This document shows, one piece after another, positions 25,388-33,035 of a stretch of 64,000 bases of DNA. Numbering within the stretch: position 1 is the stretch's first letter; every line of letters begins with the position of its first letter. This DNA is from Actinospineispora acaciae DSM 45401. Its GTDB lineage: Bacteria > Actinomycetota > Actinomycetes > Mycobacteriales > Pseudonocardiaceae. Below the pieces are notes generated by a model. That model saw only the letters and a list, made by a program, of their open reading frames with translations, was not told the origin of the DNA and did no database searches. The DNA lies in assembly GCF_000620785.1 (NCBI RefSeq), contig NZ_JIAI01000001.1:1798001-1862000 (forward strand), written 5' to 3'. Both the position numbers and the translations under genes were made by a program.

Positions 25388-25861
25388 ATGATCGAGGTAG
25401 GACGGCCCGTACCGGAGCCCCGGCTGACCGACACCACCGGCGCCGAGGTCCGCCTGAGTGACCACCGAGGCGGCGGCGTCCTCGTCTACTTCATGCGTCA
25501 CACCGGCTGCCCGATGTGCAACCTGCACGTCAAGCACCTGGCGGCGCACGCGGCCGACTACGCCGCGCACGGGGTGGCCGTCCTGGTCGCGGTGCCCGAC
25601 GAGCCGGACACCGCATCCCGGTGGGCGGCGGCGAAGAAGCTGCCGTTCCCGGTGGTGATCGGCGCCGGGAGCACCCCGCACGCCGGCGTCGGGCTGGCGC
25701 GCACGGTGTTCGGCTCGATGCAGCGGTCGGGCACCGTGCTGGTCGATCACGCGGGCGTGGTCCGCTACCTGCGCATCGCCACGATGCCGACCGGGGGCTA
25801 CTCGCACCGGGCGGTGATGCGGGCGATCGAGGACCTGCACCGCGCCCGGACGGACCGGTAG
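25388..25861 (+). CDS. peroxiredoxin/AhpC-TSA-like redoxin
   Basis: 157 residues of the thioredoxin superfamily. VLVYFMRHTGCPMCNLHVKHLAAH carries a CPMC pair where peroxiredoxin-like proteins place peroxidatic and resolving Cys; the cis-Pro region is RSGTVLVDHAGVVRYLRI. It would reduce peroxides or protein disulfides in the cytoplasm (no signal peptide). One base separates its stop from the GTG of the ECF sigma gene, so the two are co-translated. Confidence 0.85.
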   Translation: MIEVGRPVPEPRLTDTTGAEVRLSDHRGGGVLVYFMRHTGCPMCNLHVKHLAAHAADYAAHGVAVLVAVPDEPDTASRWAAAKKLPFPVVIGAGSTPHAGVGLARTVFGSMQRSGTVLVDHAGVVRYLRIATMPTGGYSHRAVMRAIEDLHRARTDR

Positions 25862-25862
25862 C

Positions 25863-26420
25863 GTGCCGCCGGTGGGATCGCGGGACCTGGGCTGGCCCGG
25901 TCACCATCTGGTGGCGGCGGCCCAGCACGGTGACGTCGAGTCGATCCGCGCGCTGCTCGACGCCTCGCACCCGCACGTGCACCGCTTCGCCCGCACGGTC
26001 TGCCTCACCGAGCAGGACGCGGAGGACGCCACCCAGGAGGCGCTGATCATCCTCTACCGCAAGATCGGCACGCTGCGTGCGTCGGCGGCGCTGGCCTCGT
26101 GGTTGTTCCGGATCGTACGCAACGAGTGCCTGCGCCGCGTCGCCAACGCCCGGCGGCGACGGCACGAGCCGATCGAGTCCGCGCCCGACACGGCGCAAGG
26201 CACCAGCACCGAGGATGAGGTGATCGAACGGCTGGAAGCCGAACGCGTCGCGGCGGCGATCGCGGCGCTGCCCGACGACCAGCGCCGCGTGATCATCCTG
26301 AGGGACGTGTACGGCTACGGCGGCGGCCAGGTCGCCGAGGCCCTCGGGCTCAGCGTGGCCGCGATGAAGTCACGCCTGCACCGCGCCAGGTCCGCCCTGC
26401 GGGCCGAGCTGCTCCGCTAG
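25863..26420 (+). CDS. ECF-type RNA polymerase sigma factor
   Basis: 185 residues. Region 2: FARTVCLTEQDAEDATQEALIILYRKIGTLRASAALASWLFRIVRNECLRR. Region 4: ALPDDQRRVIILRDVYGYGGGQVAEALGLSVAAMKSRLHRARSALR. No anti-sigma gene is adjacent; instead the coupled redoxin precedes it, which may transmit redox state or be its target. The upstream divergent promoter region may be autoregulated, but I see no clear ECF-type pair of boxes. Confidence 0.92.
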   Translation: MPPVGSRDLGWPGHHLVAAAQHGDVESIRALLDASHPHVHRFARTVCLTEQDAEDATQEALIILYRKIGTLRASAALASWLFRIVRNECLRRVANARRRRHEPIESAPDTAQGTSTEDEVIERLEAERVAAAIAALPDDQRRVIILRDVYGYGGGQVAEALGLSVAAMKSRLHRARSALRAELLR

Positions 26421-26539
26421 TTGAAGCACCAGATCACCAGAATGATCAACAGCAGCACCAGGATCGCGCCACGCTGGTGGTCGGAACCGGCATGCGTGCC
26501 GGCGAGCACGATCGCCGCTGCCCCCTCGGTTGCTCCCAC
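26417..26539 (-). CDS. possible 40-residue single-pass membrane peptide
   Basis: From GTG at 26539 the minus strand encodes a short protein ending GAILVLLLIILVIWCFN, one clean hydrophobic helix at the C-terminus. Its stop overlaps the sigma factor stop. No convincing ribosome site is visible and no family is recognised. Reported only because the helix is unusually clean; chance cannot be excluded. Confidence 0.25.
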   Translation of the reverse strand: MGATEGAAAIVLAGTHAGSDHQRGAILVLLLIILVIWCFN

Positions 26540-26647
26540 CGAGCCGAAGATGGCAGGTGGCGGGTCCGCCAAACGGTGCGACACGCCGGGACGGGCACCC
26601 GGTGTAGCCCTTTCCGGGCAACTGTCACCCGGCCGGATAATGAGATC

Positions 26648-27331
26648 GTGGACGCCGTCTGGTCGTACTGGCGCCCCGGGTCGGCCGACGTGGTGGAGCT
26701 GTGCGCCGTTCGGGGCACGAGCGCGGCGTTGCCGGCGCACTTCCACGACGAGGACCAGCTCACGTTCGTGCTGTCCGGGTGCCGTCGGTTCCTCCTGCGC
26801 GGCGCGCCGGTCGAGGTCCGCGCCGGGCACGGGCTGCTCATTCCCGCCGGCGTGCCGCACAGGTCGTTGCCGGACTCGTCGGAGGTGGTGTCGTTCAACG
26901 CGTACCTGCCCGAGGGGCGCTACACCGCTCCGGGGGTGGTCCGTGAGCTCCGGACGTTGTGGCGGCGCGGCAGGCACGTGTCGTGGGGCGATGTGATCGG
27001 CGTGATCGGCGATCACAGGAAGCCCGCCGGCGACGTGTCCTCGTCGCGGCCGGCCGGTGTCCCGCCGGGGCGGCCGGTGAACGTACGGCAACTGGCGGCG
27101 GCCGCCGGGATGAGCCGGGAGGGGTACTCGCGGCGGTTCCTTCGGCGGCACGGCATGTCGCCGCACGCCTACCTGCTGGCTCGCCGGCTGAACGAGGCCC
27201 GCGGCCTGCTCCGCGCCGGCGCGCCGATCGCCAGCGCGGCGGCCGACTGCGGGTTCGCCGACCAGAGCCACTTCGGCCGATGGTTCCGCCGCGCGTTCGG
27301 CACCACGCCCGGGCGGTACCGACAGGGCTGA
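26648..27331 (+). CDS. AraC family regulator with cupin sensor
   Basis: 227 residues from GTG at 26648. The N-terminal cupin shows LPAHFHDEDQLTFVLSGCRRFLLRG and LIPAGVPHRS; the C-terminal double HTH spans VNVRQLAAAAGMSREGYSRRFLRRHGMSPHAYLLARRLNEARGLL and ASAAADCGFADQSHFGRWFRRAFGTTPGRYR. It ends 55 bases before a small DMT-type transporter on the same strand, a frequent pairing of AraC-cupin regulators with exporters. Upstream 26421-26647 otherwise holds nothing clear. Confidence 0.9.
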   Translation: MDAVWSYWRPGSADVVELCAVRGTSAALPAHFHDEDQLTFVLSGCRRFLLRGAPVEVRAGHGLLIPAGVPHRSLPDSSEVVSFNAYLPEGRYTAPGVVRELRTLWRRGRHVSWGDVIGVIGDHRKPAGDVSSSRPAGVPPGRPVNVRQLAAAAGMSREGYSRRFLRRHGMSPHAYLLARRLNEARGLLRAGAPIASAAADCGFADQSHFGRWFRRAFGTTPGRYRQG

Positions 27332-27386
27332 GCCCGCGTCACAAACGTTCCAGACTCCCGCGCCGGCCCCTTTCTACCCTCCGATC

Positions 27387-27830
27387 ATGGTGATAGCGGT
27401 GTTCTACGCGCTCTCGCTGGGCGCGGGCCTGAGCGTGGCGCTTCAGCAGGTGCTCAACGCGAACCTGCGCACCGGGCTGGGGTCGCCGTGGCTGGCGGGG
27501 TTCGTCAGCTACGCCGCCGGCACGGTGGTCATGCTGGTCGCGTTCCTCGCGTCCGGCGAACCGTGGTTCTCCTCGGCCTCGATCGCGCGCATCCCCGTGT
27601 TGACCTGGCTCGGGGGGCTGTTCGGCGCGATCTTCATCGGAATCTCGATCTTCATGGTGCCCAGGCTCGGCGCGGCGACCGTCCTGGCCCTGGTCGTGGT
27701 GGGTCAGATGATCTGTTCGCTGGTCCTGGACCAGTTCGGGTTGTTCGGGCTGACCCAACACAGCGCGACTCCGGTTCGGCTCGCCGGCGCGGCCTGCCTC
27801 GTCCTCGGCGTTGCCCTCGTCCGGCTCTGA
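27387..27830 (+). CDS. small DMT-superfamily membrane protein (YdcZ/DUF606)
   Basis: 147 residues with four or five helices: SLGAGLSVALQQVLNANLRTGLGSPWLAGFVSYAAGTVVMLVAFLA is the conserved DUF606 N-terminus, and VPRLGAATVLALVVVGQMICSLVLDQFGLFG the C-terminal half. Members are five-helix proteins thought to act as dimers in small-molecule transport. Probably regulated by the AraC protein encoded immediately upstream. Confidence 0.9.
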   Translation: MVIAVFYALSLGAGLSVALQQVLNANLRTGLGSPWLAGFVSYAAGTVVMLVAFLASGEPWFSSASIARIPVLTWLGGLFGAIFIGISIFMVPRLGAATVLALVVVGQMICSLVLDQFGLFGLTQHSATPVRLAGAACLVLGVALVRL

Positions 27831-27838
27831 GCCGCCCG

Positions 27839-27871
27839 GTAGACGACTCGGTAGACGACTCAGTAGACGAC
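27839..27871. repeat. 12-bp tandem repeat at the aldehyde dehydrogenase stop
   Basis: GTAGACGACTCG, GTAGACGACTCA and GTAGACGAC follow one another. On the minus strand they read VVY then stop, then VVYR twice; a single base difference between copies makes the TGA of the aldehyde dehydrogenase. The array lies between convergent genes. Confidence 0.85.
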
Positions 27872-29314
27872 ATTGACCAGCCGCTCCTCGGTGTTCGCCA
27901 GGACCCCGGACAGGCCCAGCTCGCGGCCGATCCCGCTGGCCTTCATGCCTCCCCACGGCACGCGCGGGTCCGGCGCCCCGAACGAGTTCACCCACACCGC
28001 GCCGACCCGGAGGCCTCGGGACGCGGCGAGCGCGGCGTTGATGTCCCGCGACCAGATCACGGCCGCCAGCCCGTACCGCGTGTCGTTGGCCAGCCGGATC
28101 GCCTCGTCGACGTCGTCGAACGGGATGATCGTGCCCACCGGCCCGAAGATCTCCTCCCGGGCGATCCGCATGTCGTTGTCGCCGACGAACACCGTGGGCT
28201 CGACGAAGTACCCGGGCCGCGACGGGGCCGAGCCGCCGGTCACGAGCGAGGCGCCCCCGCGGCGCCCGGCGTCGATGTAGGACAGCACGCGGTCGCGTTG
28301 GGCTGCGTTGATCAGGCTGCCCATCGTGGTCCGGGGGTCGAACGGGTCCCCCAGGCGCTGAGCCTCGGCCTGGCCGGCCAGCGCATGCGCGACCTCGTCG
28401 ACCCGCGAGCGGTGGACCAGCACCCGGGTGCCGGCGGCGCAGGTCTGGCCGCTGTTCGCGAACAGCGACAGCGCGGCGACGGGGGCGAGCTCGTCGATGT
28501 CCGCGTCGGCGAAGACGATCTGGGGCGACTTGCCGCCCAGTTCGAGCGTCACCTTCGTGAACGTCTCGGCGGCGGCCCTGCCGATCACTCGTCCGGTGTG
28601 GGGCGACCCGGTGAACGAGAGCTTGTCCACGTCCGGATGGGTGATCAGGGCCGCGCCGGTGACCGGGCCGGGTCCGTTGACCACGTTGAGCACGCCGGCC
28701 GGGAAGCCCGCCTCGGCGGCCAGCTCGGCGAGCAGCTGGGTGGCCAGTGGGGCGTGCTCGGCCGGCTTGAGCACGACCGTGCAGCCGGCGGCGAACGCCG
28801 GGGCCAGCTTCCAGCTCGTGATCATCGTCGGGGCGTTCCACGGCGTGATGGCGCCGACCACGCCCAGCGGGATCCGTTCGGTGTACGACAGCCGCGAGCG
28901 GCCCATGTGATCGGGCACCGGGACCACGCTGCCGTGGATCTTGTCCGCCCAGCCCGCCATGTGCCGGAACGTCTCCGCGGCGAGCGCGATGTCCACGGCC
29001 AGGGCGTCCCGGTACGGCTTTCCCACGTCGAGGGCCTCCAGGGTGGCGAGGCGCTCGGCGTTGCTCTCGACCAGGTCGGCGAGGCGGGCGATCAGCCGAC
29101 CGCGGTCCGCCCCGGACATCCGCGCCCACGGCCCGGACTCGAAGGCCCGCCGGGCCGAGGTGACGGCGCGCGCCACGTCGGAGGCGTCGGCGGTGTGCAG
29201 GGTGGCCAGGCGGGTCCCGTCGGTCGGGTTCTCGACCACCAGCGGCTCGCCCGCGCCGGCGGTCCACGAGCCGTCGATGAACAACTGGGTGGGCGGAAGG
29301 TCGGGCCGTGTCAT
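27860..29314 (-). CDS. aldehyde dehydrogenase (ALDH superfamily)
   Basis: 484 residues. Landmarks: ITPWNAPTMITSWKLAPAFAAGC, FTGSPHTGRVIGRAAAETF (NAD-binding), LELGGKSPQIVFADADID (catalytic Glu), FANSGQTCAAGTRVLVH (catalytic Cys), EEIFGPVGTIIPF, and PWGGMKASGIGREL. Similar to betaine-aldehyde and gamma-aminobutyraldehyde dehydrogenases; the substrate is probably the aldehyde made by the amine oxidase at 30028. ATG at 29314 is used; an upstream ATG at 29374 would add 20 Ser-rich residues. Divergent from the NAD(P)-binding gene across a shared promoter region. Confidence 0.93.
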   Translation of the reverse strand: MTRPDLPPTQLFIDGSWTAGAGEPLVVENPTDGTRLATLHTADASDVARAVTSARRAFESGPWARMSGADRGRLIARLADLVESNAERLATLEALDVGKPYRDALAVDIALAAETFRHMAGWADKIHGSVVPVPDHMGRSRLSYTERIPLGVVGAITPWNAPTMITSWKLAPAFAAGCTVVLKPAEHAPLATQLLAELAAEAGFPAGVLNVVNGPGPVTGAALITHPDVDKLSFTGSPHTGRVIGRAAAETFTKVTLELGGKSPQIVFADADIDELAPVAALSLFANSGQTCAAGTRVLVHRSRVDEVAHALAGQAEAQRLGDPFDPRTTMGSLINAAQRDRVLSYIDAGRRGGASLVTGGSAPSRPGYFVEPTVFVGDNDMRIAREEIFGPVGTIIPFDDVDEAIRLANDTRYGLAAVIWSRDINAALAASRGLRVGAVWVNSFGAPDPRVPWGGMKASGIGRELGLSGVLANTEERLVNVVY

Positions 29315-29352
29315 CGTGGATGCGCTCCTCGACGTGGACTGTCCTCGTTCAC

Positions 29353-29381
29353 TTGAAGAGTACGACCGTATCACTTAATAT
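29353..29381 (+). promoter_or_regulatory. leaderless promoter of the amine-catabolism unit
   Basis: TTGAAG (29353-29358), 17 bases, TAATAT (29376-29381), then seven bases to the ATG at 29389. The spacing predicts transcription starting at the A of that ATG, which also decides the start over the ATG at 29380. Confidence 0.7.
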
Positions 29382-29388
29382 GTACGCG

Positions 29389-30012
29389 ATGAAGATCCTC
29401 GTACTCGGCTCCACCGGCATGCTCGGCAGCCGCATCGTCTCCGAGCTGGAACACCGAGGCCACCAGGTCGCCCGAGGCGTCCGCCCGGGCAGCGGGTCGC
29501 CCGGGACCGAGGTCGACCCGCGCGCGCCGGCGTCCGTCGCCGCCGCGGCCGCCGGGCACGACGCGGTCGTCAACGCGCTCGGCCGCGGCACGCACGGTGA
29601 CGTCCGGGTCGTCGCCGAGGCCGCCGTGCCGCTGCTCACCGGCCTCGCCGCCGCCGGGTGCCCTCGGCTGCTCGTCGTCGGCGGCGCCGGCTCCCTGGTC
29701 GACCGCGACGGCCGGCGCGTCATCGACGGCCCGGAGTTCCCCGATGAGTGGAAGCCCGCGTCCCAGGCCCAGATCGACGCCCTCGACGCCTACCGCGGCT
29801 ACGACGGTCCGGTCGAGTGGACCTACCTGAGCCCGTCCGACGTCATCGAACCGGGCCGGCGCACCGGCCGGGTCGAGCTGGGCGGCGACCGGTTGCTGCG
29901 CGGCGAGGACGGCACCAGCTACGTCTCGGCCGAGGACTACGCGGTCGCGCTGGTCGACGAGTTGGAGAACCCCGCGCACCCGCGCCGCCGCTTCACCGTG
30001 CGCTCCCGCTGA
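29389..30012 (+). CDS. NAD(P)-binding atypical SDR / NmrA-like protein
   Basis: 207 residues beginning MKILVLGSTGMLGSRIVSELEHRGHQV, the GxxGxxG dinucleotide motif of atypical SDRs; later LLVVGGAGSLVDRDGRRVID and WTYLSPSDVIEPG, common to this group of NAD(P)H-binding oxidoreductases (HMPREF/YwnB-like). No catalytic YxxxK is obvious. First gene of a plus-strand unit with the FAD oxidase (15 bases on) and an SDR. Role in the pathway is unknown; similar proteins reduce or sense redox state. Confidence 0.85.
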   Translation: MKILVLGSTGMLGSRIVSELEHRGHQVARGVRPGSGSPGTEVDPRAPASVAAAAAGHDAVVNALGRGTHGDVRVVAEAAVPLLTGLAAAGCPRLLVVGGAGSLVDRDGRRVIDGPEFPDEWKPASQAQIDALDAYRGYDGPVEWTYLSPSDVIEPGRRTGRVELGGDRLLRGEDGTSYVSAEDYAVALVDELENPAHPRRRFTVRSR

Positions 30013-30027
30013 CAACCGAGGAGAACG

Positions 30028-31434
30028 ATGGACAAGTCGCTGCTGTCGCACTGGTGGCACAAGATGGAGACGGCCCACGGCGGCCCGATCCCCGAGCGCC
30101 CGCCGCTGACGGCCGACGAGCGGGCCGACGTCGCGATCGTCGGCGCCGGGTACACCGGCCTCTACACCGCTCTCGAGCTGCTCAAGGCCGAGCCCGGCCT
30201 GAAGGTCGTCCTGCTCGACGCCAACGTCGCCGGCTACGGCGCGTCGGGGCGCAACGGCGGCGCGGTGATCGCGCAGCTCAACGGGTCGCGCGAGTTCTGG
30301 GCCAAGCGCGGGGGCGGCCGCGACGCCGCGATCGCCATGGAACGCGCGGTGCAGGCCGCGGTCGTGGAGGTCGGCAAGGTCATCACCGAGGAGGGGATCG
30401 ACTGCGGGTACGCGCACAACGGCGTGGCCATGGTCGCCCGCACCCCCCTGGAAGCGGACCGCTTCCGCGCGAGCGTTGAGGAGGACCGCCGGTTCGGCTT
30501 CGGCCCCGAGGACACCCGATACCTGGAGCGCGACGAGATCCTGGACCGGATCAACATCGCCGGCGCGCTCGGCGCCCGCTTCAGCTCGCACTGCGCCAGC
30601 GTGGACGGCGGTCGGCTCGCTCGCGGGCTCGCCGAGGCGGTCGAGCGTCGCGGCGGGGTGATCTACGAGAGCTCCGCGGTGCTCAGGATCGAGCCGCGCA
30701 GGGCCGTCACCGCGCGGGCGAGCGTCGAGGCCAAGTTCGTCGTCCGCGCCACCGAGGCGTACAGCGAGTCGATCAAGGGCCAGGAGCGCACGGTGGTGCC
30801 CATCCACACCTCGATGCTGGCTACCGAGGTGCTCACCGAGGACCAGATGCGGCAACTCCGCTGGTCCGGGCACGAGGCGCTGCTCGCCGAGCACCCGTTC
30901 CTGCACCTGCAGTTCACCAGCGACAACCGGATCACCATCGGCGGCGACGACCCGCGCGTGCCCTACCTGTACGGCTCCGCGCCGAGCCCCGACGCGCCGC
31001 CGGGGCGCAAGGTGCGCGACCACTACTACCGCGAGCTGATCAAGCTGTTCCCGTTCCTGGACGGCGTGGAAATCGTCGACGAGTGGCAGGGCGTGTTCGG
31101 CGCGACCAAGGACTGGGCGCCCAACGCCAACCTCGACCGCGCCACCGGGCTCGGCGTGGCCGGCGGCTACGTGGGCGAGGGCCTGGCGCCGTCGAACCTG
31201 GTCGGCCGCACGATGCGCGACCTGATCCTGGGCCGGGAGTCCGAGCTGACCCGTCTGCCGCACACCAACCCTCGGCTTCGCCGGTGGGAACCGGAACCGC
31301 TGCGCTACCTCGGGTCGGGCGTGATCTGGGCGGCGCGGGCGGTCGGCGACGCGAAGGAGCACCGCACCGACAAGCCGTCGCGCCTGATCACCCTCGGCAA
31401 CCGGGCCGCGGGCTTCTCCGGGCACCTGGGGTGA
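30028..31434 (+). CDS. FAD-dependent amine oxidoreductase (PuuB/DAO-like)
   Basis: 468 residues. ADVAIVGAGYTGLYTALELLKAEPGLKVVLLDANVAGYGASGRNGG has the GxGxxG loop, the ribose Asp, and the GASGRNGG flavin loop of DadA/PuuB-type oxidases. ITIGGDDPRVPYLYG and GYVGEGLAPSNLVGRTMRDLILG form the second FAD contact. Such enzymes oxidise secondary amines such as gamma-glutamylputrescine or N-methylated amino acids to aldehydes. The divergent aldehyde dehydrogenase and the XRE-cupin regulator downstream give a Puu-like set. Its stop overlaps the SDR start (GTGA). Confidence 0.9.
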   Translation: MDKSLLSHWWHKMETAHGGPIPERPPLTADERADVAIVGAGYTGLYTALELLKAEPGLKVVLLDANVAGYGASGRNGGAVIAQLNGSREFWAKRGGGRDAAIAMERAVQAAVVEVGKVITEEGIDCGYAHNGVAMVARTPLEADRFRASVEEDRRFGFGPEDTRYLERDEILDRINIAGALGARFSSHCASVDGGRLARGLAEAVERRGGVIYESSAVLRIEPRRAVTARASVEAKFVVRATEAYSESIKGQERTVVPIHTSMLATEVLTEDQMRQLRWSGHEALLAEHPFLHLQFTSDNRITIGGDDPRVPYLYGSAPSPDAPPGRKVRDHYYRELIKLFPFLDGVEIVDEWQGVFGATKDWAPNANLDRATGLGVAGGYVGEGLAPSNLVGRTMRDLILGRESELTRLPHTNPRLRRWEPEPLRYLGSGVIWAARAVGDAKEHRTDKPSRLITLGNRAAGFSGHLG

Positions 31435-32210
31435 GCGCGGTGACGACACGCAGTGGAGGGCTCGGGCTGTTCGATCTCGACGGCAAGGTCGCCGTCGTGA
31501 CCGGTGCCAGCAGCGGCATCGGCGCGGCGACCGCCGCCATCCTGGCCGAGCACGGGGCGAGCGTCGTGGTCGGCTTCAACACCGGCGCCGACCGCGCCAG
31601 GGCGGTGGTCGACGAACTGCCGGCGGGAGCGCACGCCGCGCTGTGGCTGCCTCTCGACGACCCGGCCGCGCTCCAGGACGGGGCCGACGAGGTGCGGCGT
31701 CGGTACGGACGGTGCGACATCCTGGTCAACTCGGCCGGGTCGACGCGGCGGGTCGCGCACGGCGACTTCGAGACGATGACCCCGGAGCTGTTCCAGGCGC
31801 TGCTGGACCTGAACGTGGTCGGTCCCTTCGCGGTGACCAGGGCGTTCACTCCCCTGCTGCGGGAGGCCGGCGACTCCGTCATCGTCAACGTGTCCTCCGT
31901 GTCGGGCCTGACCGCGTCCGGAAGCAACATCGCCTACTGCGCCGCGAAGGCCGCGCTGGACAACCTCACCATGTCGCTGGGGCGCACCCTCGGACCCGAG
32001 ATACGCGTGCTCGGCGTCGCGCCGGCCGCGGTCGAGACGGACTTCGTCGCGGGCCGAAGCCGGGAGGCGATCGTGGCGCAGGCCGAGACGTCGCCGCTCA
32101 AGGTCGTCGTCCATCCCCGCGACGTGGCGGCGTCGATCCTCGCCGCGGTCACCCACCTGCGCACGGCGACCGGGACGACGATCGTCACCGACGGCGGCAA
32201 GCGCCTGTGA
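31431..32210 (+). CDS. SDR family oxidoreductase
   Basis: 259 residues of classical SDR type: VAVVTGASSGIGAATAAILAEHGA, LVNSAGSTRR, NVSSVSGLTASGSNIAYCAAKAAL with catalytic Ser, Tyr and Lys, then LGVAPAAVETDF. GTG at 31431 overlaps the stop of the amine oxidase, so translation is coupled. It would reduce or oxidise an intermediate of the same pathway. A MITE-like element begins six bases after its stop. Confidence 0.92.
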   Translation: MSAVTTRSGGLGLFDLDGKVAVVTGASSGIGAATAAILAEHGASVVVGFNTGADRARAVVDELPAGAHAALWLPLDDPAALQDGADEVRRRYGRCDILVNSAGSTRRVAHGDFETMTPELFQALLDLNVVGPFAVTRAFTPLLREAGDSVIVNVSSVSGLTASGSNIAYCAAKAALDNLTMSLGRTLGPEIRVLGVAPAAVETDFVAGRSREAIVAQAETSPLKVVVHPRDVAASILAAVTHLRTATGTTIVTDGGKRL

Positions 32211-32215
32211 CCCTA

Positions 32216-32414
32216 GTGCCGCGTAAACGAGGTCGTCTCACCCGTCTTCGGCGCCCAGGCGGCGCCCCGCCGCGTTGTCGTCGCCCCCGATACAACCCCG
32301 GTATCGGGGACTCCGAATCAGACACAGCCTTGCGGTTGCCCGGGTGCGGGTGTCCCGCAGGGGCACAGCACCTGGATCACCGAATACGGGCAAGGAACCT
32401 CGTTTACACGACAC
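32216..32414. mobile_element. MITE-like element 1 (TA target duplication)
   Basis: A 199-base non-coding element. Its left end GTGCCGCGTAAACGAGGT and the reverse complement of its right end GTGTCGTGTAAACGAGGT match at 16 of 18. TA flanks both sides (32214-32215, 32415-32416). Internally it shares blocks with the element at 43171: GTCTTCGGCGCCCAGGCGGC, ATACAACCCCGGTAT inside a stem, and CACCTGGATCACC. No transposase is encoded. TIRs and TA duplication resemble IS5/IS427- or IS630-type derivatives. Confidence 0.75.
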
Positions 32415-32456
32415 TAGGATCGCGACGCCCGTGATCAACCAACCGGACGGAGGGGC

Positions 32457-33035
32457 ATGGCGGACATGTCCGGCCAGCTCGAGGCCCTGGCGGACAACAT
32501 CCGCCAGCTCCGGGCCACCCACGGGTTGTCGCTGTCCCAGCTCGGGGAGCGGTCGGGCATCGCCAAGGCGACCCTGTTCAAGATCGAGCAGGCGCGCACG
32601 AACCCGACCCTGGACACCCTGACCTCGATCGCCCGCACCTTCGACGTCAAGGTGACCGACCTGCTCACCATGGCCCCGAAGCCGGTGCTCGACGTCGTCC
32701 ACCCCGGCGAGGGTCGCGAGCTGACCGACGACGCATCGGTCGGCGAGGTGCTGCGCAGCCAGGTGGTCGGCGCGGGCACGCTGGAGATCCACCGCCAGGT
32801 GTTCCTGCCGGGCCGGACCCTGGTGTCCGCCTCGCACGGCGAGGGCACCCGCGAGCACGTGCTGGTGCACTCCGGGGCGATCGAGCTGGGCCCGGTGGGG
32901 CACGAGGTGCGGGTCTCGACAGGTGACTACGTGACGTACCTGGCCGACAGTCCCCATCGGTGGGCGGCGGTGGACGGCGAGGCGCACGTCTGGATCGTGC
33001 ACACCTACCCCCGGCCTACGACGTTCTACGAGTAG
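32457..33035 (+). CDS. XRE-HTH regulator with cupin domain (PuuR-like)
   Basis: 192 residues. HTH at about 14-68: NIRQLRATHGLSLSQLGERSGIAKATLFKIEQARTNPTLDTLTSIARTFDVKVTDLL. C-terminal cupin at about 105-185 with VLVHSGAIELGPVGHEVRVSTGDYVTYLADSPHRW. This HTH-cupin architecture is shared with PuuR-type regulators of amine catabolism. It follows the amine-oxidase unit, now separated from it by the inserted element, and probably controls it. The 3' end overlaps the convergent oxidoreductase gene by 20 bases. Confidence 0.9.
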   Translation: MADMSGQLEALADNIRQLRATHGLSLSQLGERSGIAKATLFKIEQARTNPTLDTLTSIARTFDVKVTDLLTMAPKPVLDVVHPGEGRELTDDASVGEVLRSQVVGAGTLEIHRQVFLPGRTLVSASHGEGTREHVLVHSGAIELGPVGHEVRVSTGDYVTYLADSPHRWAAVDGEAHVWIVHTYPRPTTFYE

